Notes under the pieces: generated by a model
Told to the model about the DNA's origin: nothing
The model's input: only the letters and a program-made list of their open reading frames with translations
The model's database searches: none
Translations under genes and position numbers: made by a program
Shown here: piece by piece, positions 9,332 through 15,940 of the stretch
How the letters are laid out: each line of letters begins with the position of its first letter
Numbering within the stretch: the stretch's first letter is position 1
Source of the DNA: Bryobacterales bacterium
GTDB lineage: Bacteria; Acidobacteriota; Terriglobia; Bryobacterales; Bryobacteraceae
NCBI GenBank assembly: GCA_003170295.1
Contig: PNAJ01000114.1
Span: 1-64,000 of the forward strand
Reading direction: 5' to 3'
Length of the DNA stretch: 64,000 nt

Positions 9332-9370
9332 ATGAGAAACCTGGGTCCTCCGCGGCGCTATCCAAATAGT

Positions 9371-9932
9371 ATGCCAGCTAAATCTGCCACGAAAACTCAG
9401 AAAGCCGAAGTCATTTCGCTCGACGTGATTGAGCGGCGAATTGTTGCATCGCGCGGCCACCGCGTGATGATCGACCGGGATCTCGCCATACTCTACGGAG
9501 TGGAGACGCGAACCCTAAACCAAGCGGTGAAGCGCAACCTCGATCGCTTTCCGCCGGACTTCATGTTCCGTCTGACTCCCAAGGAAGCGGCGGAGCAGTT
9601 ACCTTCAAGATCACAATCTGTGATCTTGAAACGAGGCCAGAACGTCAAGTACCTGCCCTACGTCTTCACGGAGCACGGGGGCGGTCATGTTGGCGAACGT
9701 CCTGAAAAGCGCTCCCGCCGTACGGGCCAGCATTCAAGTGGTTCGCGCCTTCGTCAGGATTCGACAAAGGCTCGTCACGCACGAGTTACTCGCCAGGCAA
9801 ATGGGGAAACTCGCGGGCAAAGTCGGCAAGCACGACGTCGAACTCCGGCGCGTATTCATGACTCTTCGCGGGATGCTGGAGCCTCCCATGCGGCCCAAGC
9901 GGAAGATCGGATTCCTGACCGCCGGAGCTTGA
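9371..9932 (+). pseudogene. ORF6N/KilA-N-type DNA-binding protein, frameshifted
   Basis: The frame from ATG 9371 encodes a typical ORF6N domain (VIERRIVASRGHRVMIDRDL...YGVETRTLNQAVKRN...LPYVFTEHG). Just after EHG, near 9676-9680, a run of five G appears to carry one extra base. The family's continuation (AVMLANVLKSAPAVRASI then RAFVRIRQ) is found in the +2 frame and ends at 9932. One deletion in the G run restores a continuous product of ~187 residues. This is either a real inactivating frameshift or a homopolymer sequencing error. ORF6N domains are common in phage and mobile-element proteins and bind DNA. Confidence 0.85.
9604..9630. repeat. intragenic copy of the ORF6N palindrome
   Basis: TTCAAGATCACA-ATC-TGTGATCTTGAA, a perfect 12-bp palindrome inside the ORF6N coding sequence, where it encodes SRSQSVILK. 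The arms are identical to those of 9303-9331; only the 3-nt centre differs. The two copies are 300 nt apart. Confidence 0.75.
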
Positions 9933-10220
9933 TCATCCCCGGAACTTATCCCGGCAATCGGCCGAGCAGAAATAGTAGGTTTCGCCGCCCGCTTTTTTCT
10001 GGATCGCGGTGGCAGTCGAGATAAAGGTCCCGCACACCGGATCCTTTTTCAATTCACCACCGACGGGAACCGCGGGCGTTCGTGGGACCTTTTGAGAAGG
10101 CGCATTTTGAGACGGAGGATGAAACAGATCCGCGAATCCCTTCAGAACGATCCCAATGATCGAGCGTATAACGCCGATCACCAGCACCGTGGCGATCAGA
10201 TAAGCTAACGCCCGCAGCAT
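9933..10220 (-). CDS. small membrane-anchored YHS-domain protein
   Basis: 95 residues. One N-terminal membrane helix (LIATVLVIGVIRSIIGIVL), a short Pro/Ser linker, then a YHS/TRASH-like metal-binding motif: DPVCGTFIS...YYFCSADCRDKF. The YHS motif is associated with binding of copper or other soft metals and is found in P-type ATPases and small accessory proteins. The size and arrangement match the short PP0621-like family. It sits 15 nt downstream of the TPR gene on the same strand and may be co-transcribed with it. Confidence 0.85.
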   Translation of the reverse strand: MLRALAYLIATVLVIGVIRSIIGIVLKGFADLFHPPSQNAPSQKVPRTPAVPVGGELKKDPVCGTFISTATAIQKKAGGETYYFCSADCRDKFRG

Positions 10221-10235
10221 GAGGGCACCGCCCGG

Positions 10236-11465
10236 CTAGGGCTTCTTCTTCGTCGTCTGTTTCTTCGCGCCTGGCTTGCTGAATTCAGTCTCGAGCGTGG
10301 CGCCCATCGATTGCAGCATCGCCTTCGCCGTTTCCGCGTTCGCGCATTCCGGCTTCGCGCTCGCTTCGGCATTCGCGCAATTGGGTTTCAGTTCGAGATA
10401 CTTCTGAAACTCTTCCCGGGTCCCATCCGGAGGGACGATCTTTCCGTCGGGCGCCGTGGTCGCCTTCGCGTACAAAGTTAGGCCGTACTGATAATGCGCC
10501 TCGGCGTAGTTCGCATCGCCGTCGATCGCCTTCTTGAACATGACGCCGGCAGCCTCGTTCTGGCCCAGGTTCACGAGCACTGCGCCGCCGTTGAAGTAAT
10601 ACTGGCCAGCCCTGGGCGGATCGAGTTGCGCGGCCTTGGTCAGCTCCGCCAGCGCTTCGTCGGTTTTCCTGGCTTGCGCCAGCAGAAGAGCGTAATTGTT
10701 GTGATACGCCGCATCGTCGGGCTTCAGTTCAATGGCTTTCTTGTAAGCTTCCATTCCCTTTTCGAGCAAGGGCTGCTGCTCGGCGCCCACCTTGGTCTTG
10801 GCCGCGCCCGCGTAGGCGTCGGCGAGATTGCCCCAGATCACGTTCTGACTGGGATCCATTTCCTTCGCTTTTTCGAGATTTTCGATGGCTACGTCAAACT
10901 GCTTCGCTTCCATCGCCGCCTTACCGGCGTTGAACGCATCATTCAGCGCTTTGTTTTTCGACATCTGCGCCTGTGCGTCTTTGATTCTCTTTTCCAGCGC
11001 CGCCTTTTGCTCCGGCGTCATGTCGCGGGTCTGCTCCTTGGTCAGTTCGCCGCCCGATTCGATGGTCTTCTTCATCTCTGCCTGACGATCGCCCGCTTGT
11101 GCGGCGGATTTGCTCATATCGAAATTGATCACCTTCGCGTCGCCAAGTCCGCTCTTGGCGTTGTCCACAAAATCCTTCTCCTTACCGTCCACCTCGACCC
11201 AGATTTTGTAAGTGCCGATCGGGAGGCCGCCGTAATAGTAGTGACCCTTCTTGTCCGTATTGACTTTGTAGCTTCCCTTAATGTCCTTGCGGTCCAAGTG
11301 AACCATCACTTTCACCATCGGCTTGCCGTCAGCGCCCTTGACATCGCCCTCAAAGGCCGTCGTCTGCCCCCAGCAAGCGACAGAAAGTAAAAGAGTAACC
11401 GGAATCGCAATGGCGAACCTACGCAGCGTGGCGGGCATGGGTTGGGTGAACCTCCAGGACATCAA
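10236..11465 (-). CDS. periplasmic TPR protein with carboxypeptidase-regulatory-like domain
   Basis: 409 residues. Signal peptide (RRFAIAIPVTLLLSVACWGQ, ~15-34), then a carboxypeptidase-regulatory/Cna-B-like beta domain (~37-115; GADGKPMVKVMVHL, GLPIGTYKIWV), a charged coiled-coil-like stretch (~125-180), and at least four TPR units (~185-360; NVIWGNLADAYAGAAK, AAYHNNYALLLAQARK, GQYYFNGGAVLVNLGQ). A Lys-rich tail ends the protein. Proteins of this build are frequent in Acidobacteria; a function has not been assigned. The start codons lie in sequence that is duplicated at 14202-14245 (see findings). Confidence 0.85.
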   Translation of the reverse strand: MMSWRFTQPMPATLRRFAIAIPVTLLLSVACWGQTTAFEGDVKGADGKPMVKVMVHLDRKDIKGSYKVNTDKKGHYYYGGLPIGTYKIWVEVDGKEKDFVDNAKSGLGDAKVINFDMSKSAAQAGDRQAEMKKTIESGGELTKEQTRDMTPEQKAALEKRIKDAQAQMSKNKALNDAFNAGKAAMEAKQFDVAIENLEKAKEMDPSQNVIWGNLADAYAGAAKTKVGAEQQPLLEKGMEAYKKAIELKPDDAAYHNNYALLLAQARKTDEALAELTKAAQLDPPRAGQYYFNGGAVLVNLGQNEAAGVMFKKAIDGDANYAEAHYQYGLTLYAKATTAPDGKIVPPDGTREEFQKYLELKPNCANAEASAKPECANAETAKAMLQSMGATLETEFSKPGAKKQTTKKKP

Positions 11466-11620
11466 TATCTCTAACTCGATATCAGCATACTACAGGCGTG
11501 TCCCAGGGGCAAAGATGTTACGCACGAGGAGGGAACGCGTGATCGTGCATCTGAGCCTGGAACTATAGTACTAAGGGTCCTATTTCAACTAAGCAAAATC
11601 CCTGTAACTTAAGTAACGGC

Positions 11621-11649
11621 TTGACTTACACGTTTTGCGATGCTAACAT
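11621..11649 (+). promoter_or_regulatory. sigma-70-like promoter of the first PEP-CTERM gene
   Basis: TTGACT (11621-11626), 17-nt spacer, TAACAT (11644-11649), about 60 nt before the ATG at 11711. It lies in the 245-nt region between the TPR gene and the PEP-CTERM gene. Confidence 0.6.
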
Positions 11650-11710
11650 CGTAGCTTGGTCGGAGGACTAGCTGCGCTCCACTAATTCGGGCAAAGCTGC
11701 ACAGGAATGA

Positions 11711-12661
11711 ATGAATTTTAAGATGGGTAAGAGCTACATATTTCTATTTGCGCTGGCGCTTGGTACGGCTGGGACCGGATGGGCTACAATCACGGCTTGC
11801 GCCGGTGCGGCAAACGGCACGACACTGACGACGCTGGGAACGACCGCGGCGAATGGGTGCGGCAAAGTCAATCTGAGCTTCGATAACTTCGCGATTAGTG
11901 GCGCTTCGGCTGCTGGCGCGGGAATTCCTGTTCCAAGCACGGCCAACATCGCGATGTACTCCACTGGCACCGTCGCGAGTGGAAATACGGTCGGTCCAGT
12001 GAATGCGTGGTTTGATGGCAACGGATTAGCGAATAATTGGAATTTTACCGGGGCCACTGATTCCCAGGCTTTCACGATTAGTTATCTTTCACAGGCTAAT
12101 ACAGGGGGCACTTATAACGGCGGCGCGAACACCTATCCGTCTCCGACGAACGGCTTCTTGCATTGGGCATATTCGGGCCTTAATCTGGTGCCGACCTACA
12201 CGGTGAGTTGCTCCAATGCGGGTGGTTGTGCGGCTCTCCAGCAGATCGTCATCACGGAAACGTTCTGCATTGGAGCTTCCTCCACGACAATCGGAACGGG
12301 CGGTTGCGCCACGGCGGCACAGGAAGGCACCATTACCGCAACCATGACCGGCACAACCGTCCAGAACGGAACGGGAAAGCTCACTTACGCTTGCGCCTCC
12401 GGCGCCGATGGTACGTGCGTGAGTGCATCGAGCAATCGGGTTAACTTTGGTGCTGCTTTCCAATATACGAGTATCGCGATTTCCGAATCGGTCTCTTTGA
12501 CAGGAACCACTGGCGACACAGCGACCGTCACTCAGACCAAGTTCGAGGACAGGTTCTTTGAGACTGGCGATACCCCCGAACCTGCTACTTTCGGTTTGAT
12601 GGGTGGCGCGCTCGCCGGATTGGCTGCAGCCGCGTATCGCAAGCGCAAGCTGCAATCCTAA
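11711..12661 (+). CDS. PEP-CTERM sorted surface/exopolysaccharide-associated protein
   Basis: 316 residues. Signal peptide (KSYIFLFALALGTAGTGWA), Ser/Thr/Gly-rich beta-type mature part with scattered cysteines, and a C-terminal PEP-CTERM tail: TPEPATFGLMGG, a hydrophobic helix, and RKRK. PEP-CTERM tails are recognised by exosortase, which cleaves the protein and attaches it to the outer surface. The N-terminal block NGCGKVNLSFDNFAISG is shared in modified form by the two following genes, marking a tandem paralogous family. No exosortase gene is in the window. Function of the mature part unknown. Confidence 0.9.
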   Translation: MNFKMGKSYIFLFALALGTAGTGWATITACAGAANGTTLTTLGTTAANGCGKVNLSFDNFAISGASAAGAGIPVPSTANIAMYSTGTVASGNTVGPVNAWFDGNGLANNWNFTGATDSQAFTISYLSQANTGGTYNGGANTYPSPTNGFLHWAYSGLNLVPTYTVSCSNAGGCAALQQIVITETFCIGASSTTIGTGGCATAAQEGTITATMTGTTVQNGTGKLTYACASGADGTCVSASSNRVNFGAAFQYTSIAISESVSLTGTTGDTATVTQTKFEDRFFETGDTPEPATFGLMGGALAGLAAAAYRKRKLQS

Positions 12662-13235
12662 AGAGCTCCAAGCTCCAGTTTTCCACTCCAAGCGCTTATC
12701 GCCATTAGAGCGCTAACTCCTTGTAACTTAAAGTGATTGCTTGAACCTCCAGGGCACCAAATATACTCGTTCTCAGGATACTACAGGCGTGTCTCGGGGG
12801 CAAAGATGTTCCCGAACAGGATAAACCCTGAAACCGAAGTACTGCGGTGTTTTGAGCTTAGCTTTAAGGCTAGATTTTACGCAACCCTAGTCGGGTTTGC
12901 GGTCCTTCCATGCTAGCATTGAGTTCTAGTTCATTTTAGGGGCTTACTGATCAAATCTGTTCTGAATAACGAACAAGATATTTGTATGTTATTGATTTAA
13001 CAAACTAATCAATATTTTCTTTCGGGGACAATTGATCGCTAGACGTTCTGAAAACAGAACAACACCAGTCTACTGTCGGAGGATGATACCGGGCGCCACA
13101 ACGGCGCCTGCCAAAATAAATATGCGTAATCTTGACTTCGGGGCGGTGATGCCTTGGTCCGCGAGTAGAACAAAGAAAATCGGCGCCTGTCGGAGTACTG
13201 GCTTCCTGCCCTTGGGTGATCAAGTAGAAGTAACG
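12662..13235. other. 574-nt intergenic region with duplicated leader elements
   Basis: No gene is seen. It contains a segment related to 11440-11520 (CTACAGGCGTGTC, GGGGCAAAGATGTT), and a long segment repeated at 14270-14521: TGTTCTGAATAACGAACA near 12958, the palindrome GTTCTG-AAAA-CAGAAC at 13045-13060, and CTACTGTCGGAGGAT near 13070. It probably holds the promoter and a long leader of the second PEP-CTERM gene. Confidence 0.7.
13045..13060. promoter_or_regulatory. palindrome GTTCTG-AAAA-CAGAAC, copy 1
   Basis: Perfect 6-bp inverted repeat with A4 centre. A related imperfect site GTTCTGAATAACGAAC lies 86 nt upstream (12959-12974). Both recur at 14472-14487 and 14385-14400 with nearly the same spacing, so a shared regulator of the paralogous genes is plausible. 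Confidence 0.5.
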
Positions 13236-14171
13236 ATGAAAAGCGGTTTTCCTGTCACAGCACTCATTCTCATCGCGTTAGCGGGTGTCCGTGTATCTTC
13301 AGCTGCGGTAACCTCCTGCGGCGCTTCCCCCGGTACGGCCCTCTCCACCTTGCAAGGAGCGGGCGCAAATGGAAATAACCCTGCTAACGGCTGCGGCGCG
13401 ATTAATATGGGATTTAGCAACTTTGCCGTGCCCGCTTCAGGGAGTGACACGCCTCCCCCTACGGCGGGCACCATTGAAATACAAGCTTCAGGCACGGCGC
13501 CGGTGAGCAATGCCATTAATCCCATCACTGACACATTTACCTCCATCGGTTCCGGGACGACCGGGTGGGGCATTCTCACGGCGCTGAATACCCATACGCA
13601 GATTACCGATCTCAATTACAAGGTTTCCACTAACCTGGATCCGGCTTTTGCCCCGACCGGTGGGAAAGTCTGGGCGGTCAACGGTGCCACAGCGCTCAGC
13701 CTAACCAATCCAGTAATTGACATCACCGCCGGCACCGATACGATCCCGGTGAACACGGAAATCTTGATCACCGAAACGCTTTGCCTCGGCGCGAGCACCG
13801 CCGCGGGCTGCAATGCTAACGATACGGTCCAGGTTTCGGTAAAGTATACGAACAACGGTGGCACGAACAATGGAACCTCGATCACCACCCTGTCGGCGTC
13901 CTGCCTTGCTAGCGTCGGATTTGGTTGCGTGGCGAATAACGGGGCCGGTACCCTTGCCTTTAATGGCGTGCTCGGGTTGTTTGTGGAAGATGTCGTCACT
14001 CTTCAGAACCCCACGACGCTTCCCAACAACGCTGATCGCTATTCAATTTCTCTCAGCTCTTTCAGCGATGGGTTTGACCAGACAGCCATCGCTCCGGAGC
14101 CTGCCTCCTTGGGTTTGATGGGTCTCGCGCTCGCCAGCTTGGCCGTGATCGGGTATCGCAAGCGCCGTTAA
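13236..14171 (+). CDS. PEP-CTERM protein, second paralogue
   Basis: 311 residues from the ATG at 13236, where a proper signal peptide begins (MKSGFPVTALILIALAGVRV). The longer frame upstream has no signal and lies in leader sequence. The mature protein is Thr/Asn/Gly-rich. NGCGAINMGFSNFAVPAS corresponds to NGCGKVNLSFDNFAISG of the first paralogue. The tail APEPASLGLMGLALASLAV-RKRR is a canonical PEP-CTERM sorting signal. The two flanking genes show the same order of conserved blocks (signal, N-terminal motif, ITET-LC block, tail), so these are tandem duplicates that have diverged strongly. Confidence 0.88.
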   Translation: MKSGFPVTALILIALAGVRVSSAAVTSCGASPGTALSTLQGAGANGNNPANGCGAINMGFSNFAVPASGSDTPPPTAGTIEIQASGTAPVSNAINPITDTFTSIGSGTTGWGILTALNTHTQITDLNYKVSTNLDPAFAPTGGKVWAVNGATALSLTNPVIDITAGTDTIPVNTEILITETLCLGASTAAGCNANDTVQVSVKYTNNGGTNNGTSITTLSASCLASVGFGCVANNGAGTLAFNGVLGLFVEDVVTLQNPTTLPNNADRYSISLSSFSDGFDQTAIAPEPASLGLMGLALASLAVIGYRKRR

Positions 14172-14534
14172 CGGCACCTTCCTTTATCAAACAGGTGGCC
14201 TCTCAGCGTGGCGGGCATGGGTGTGGTGAACCTCCAGGACATCTTTAGATCTCTAACTCGTTCTCACTGAACGGGTAGAACCGAAGTACTCAGGTCTTGG
14301 CTAAGGCGAGATTCTACAAAACGTTACTAGAGTTTGCGGTTCTCCGATGCTAGAATGGATCAAAGGGTGAACTGATCAAAACTTGTTCTGAATAACGAAC
14401 AAAATCTCTGTATATTATTGATTTAAAATACTATTTTCCCTTTACTATTAGGGAGCATGTAATCCGTTGGCGTTCTGAAAACAGAACAGACCAGCCTACT
14501 GTCGGAGGATTGTACCGGGCGTCAAAGCGGGTGA
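14172..14534. other. 363-nt intergenic region, duplicated leader plus remnant of TPR gene start
   Basis: No gene is seen. At 14202-14245, CAGCGTGGCGGGCATGGGT...GAACCTCCAGGACATC repeats the first codons of the TPR gene (11424-11464), in the same orientation but with no gene attached. The remainder repeats the leader of the second PEP-CTERM gene, including both GTTCTG sites. Confidence 0.75.
14472..14487. promoter_or_regulatory. palindrome GTTCTG-AAAA-CAGAAC, copy 2
   Basis: Same sequence as 13045-13060, with the companion imperfect site GTTCTGAATAACGAAC at 14385-14400. It lies 48 nt before the start of the third PEP-CTERM gene. Confidence 0.5.
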
Positions 14535-15458
14535 ATGATGATCAAATTGGCAACAAAGATCGGATTCTGCACTTCCCTCAGTACTCCGATCGTCCTGGTT
14601 TTGACGTCGATGACTGCCTTTGCAGCGATCAACAATTGCCCGGTGACCACAGGGTCGGTGAACCGGACGTTCACCGGCGGTCCGGCGTACACCGGCGTCA
14701 CCATACCCGGCTCGACAACCGGCACTCCCCTCCCCAACAGTTTAAGCGGCGTGAATGCGGCAAGCGGCTGCACTGCGATCGATTTATCATTCAGCAATTT
14801 CGCCCTCACCAGCAGCGGGACGAATGAGAACACCCCTCCTTCGCTCGCCGGAACTTACCTGTCTGTCGCGCCAACCGGCACCACTCAGACAGGTCCCGAG
14901 ACGCTTTTGTTTGCAACCCTTCAAGGAACCGGATTAGGCCTTGACAATGCGACGAATGACGGCACCGACAACTACAAAGTCAACAATGGCGAAACGTTCA
15001 CAACGACGCAGTCCTACGCGGTCACAGATAGCATGGGAACGGGGATTTTCGCCGTCCTGCTAACCGTAAATGACATCACCATCGCTACGGGCGGAAGCGG
15101 CTCCGTGACCATCGACACCTGCTTGAAGGGAACCGGATCGACGCAGCCGACCGGCAACGTTACCACCCAGGCACAATGCAACGCGGCCGTCAGCGGCGTA
15201 GGGGTATTTCAGTCGTCCAGCATCACGCTCGCGCAATTAGCTGCTCAAACTGCCTCGATTTCCTTTAGCCCTCACCCCACCTACATTGACGTAACCCAGG
15301 TGATCACTCTCACTGGCGGCGCCGGAACCAATGAGACCGGCTTCCTGACGTTTTCCGATTTGTTCGATGAGACGCCGGAGCCATCGACATTCGTCCTACT
15401 CGGAGCCGCATTAGCCGTTGTTGCGGCACTCCGCTTTCGCAAGCGCAAGCAATCCTAA
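14535..15458 (+). CDS. PEP-CTERM protein, third paralogue
   Basis: 307 residues. Signal peptide (ATKIGFCTSLSTPIVLVLTS...AFA), then a Thr/Gly/Ser-rich mature part. SGCTAIDLSFSNFALTSS aligns with the N-terminal block of the other two paralogues. C-terminal tail TPEPSTFVLLGAALAVVAA-RFRKRKQS is the PEP-CTERM signal. The ATG at 14535 lies close behind the conserved TGTCGGAGGAT element. As with its neighbours, the mature domain is not recognised; surface or matrix location is inferred from the sorting signal. Confidence 0.88.
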   Translation: MMIKLATKIGFCTSLSTPIVLVLTSMTAFAAINNCPVTTGSVNRTFTGGPAYTGVTIPGSTTGTPLPNSLSGVNAASGCTAIDLSFSNFALTSSGTNENTPPSLAGTYLSVAPTGTTQTGPETLLFATLQGTGLGLDNATNDGTDNYKVNNGETFTTTQSYAVTDSMGTGIFAVLLTVNDITIATGGSGSVTIDTCLKGTGSTQPTGNVTTQAQCNAAVSGVGVFQSSSITLAQLAAQTASISFSPHPTYIDVTQVITLTGGAGTNETGFLTFSDLFDETPEPSTFVLLGAALAVVAALRFRKRKQS

Positions 15459-15552
15459 CGATCTTTGCATTTCGTTCCGGTTCAGGACGGCGCTCTCTTT
15501 GGAGTGCTCCATTTCCCTTTTTGACCCTCCCTGCGCAGTTAGCCCTCCCAAA

Positions 15553-15601
15553 AGACCATATAACGGAAGTACGACCATTATGGTCCGATATGGTGTATGA
15601 T
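15553..15601 (+). promoter_or_regulatory. possible iron-responsive operator/promoter of feoAB
   Basis: Three to four ACCAT half-sites: GACCATA (15553-15559), the perfect palindrome GACCA-TTA-TGGTC (15573-15585) and ATATGGT (15588-15594), then a -10-like TATGAT at 15596-15601. The half-sites overlap where RNA polymerase would bind, which suggests repression. It does not match the usual Fur box. The regulator is unknown. Confidence 0.45.
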
Positions 15602-15675
15602 CGTGAGTGAGAGAACTCACAACTGCAAACGGATTTCGTATAGTAGTTAGTTGACCCGCAAAGCTGAGGCCAGAA

Positions 15676-15933
15676 ATGCAAGTGATTTTCAAAAAGGGCT
15701 CGTCTAAAAAGGCCAAGAACCTCACCGAGCTGAAGCCCGGCGAAGCTGGGGTGCTCGGCAAGCTCGACCTGCCCGACGACGACGCGCAACGGTTGATGGA
15801 AATGGGTTTCGTGCCCGGCCACTCCATAACGCGAGGCCTTTCCGCTCCCGGCGGTGATCCCAGGGTCTTTCGCGTAGACGGGTCTGAGGTCGCTCTGCGC
15901 CGCGAGACCGCTCTCCGGCTGATTCTTCGATAG
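15676..15933 (+). CDS. feoA: FeoA, ferrous iron transport accessory protein
   Basis: 85 residues, a single SH3-like FeoA domain: LTELKPGEAGVLGKL, RLMEMGFVPGHSI, EVALRRETALRLILR. The FeoA fold resembles the DtxR C-terminal domain; it interacts with FeoB and is needed for Fe(II) uptake. GAGG lies ~7 nt before the ATG. FeoB starts 7 nt after its stop, so this is a feoAB operon. The sequence before the domain (QVIFKKGSSKKAKN) is a short Lys-rich extension. Confidence 0.92.
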   Translation: MQVIFKKGSSKKAKNLTELKPGEAGVLGKLDLPDDDAQRLMEMGFVPGHSITRGLSAPGGDPRVFRVDGSEVALRRETALRLILR

Positions 15934-15940
15934 GAATTAT

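Noticed and set aside
11440-12830. Repeated GGGGCAAAGATGTT and AAACCGAAGTAC segments as a possible cyclic-di-GMP (GEMM) riboswitch
   Set aside because: The conserved core and tetraloop-receptor pairs of the GEMM family could not be built.
13045-13060. GTTCTG palindrome as a LexA/SOS box
   Set aside because: Spacing and flanking bases fit no LexA box I know, and the genes have no DNA-damage link.
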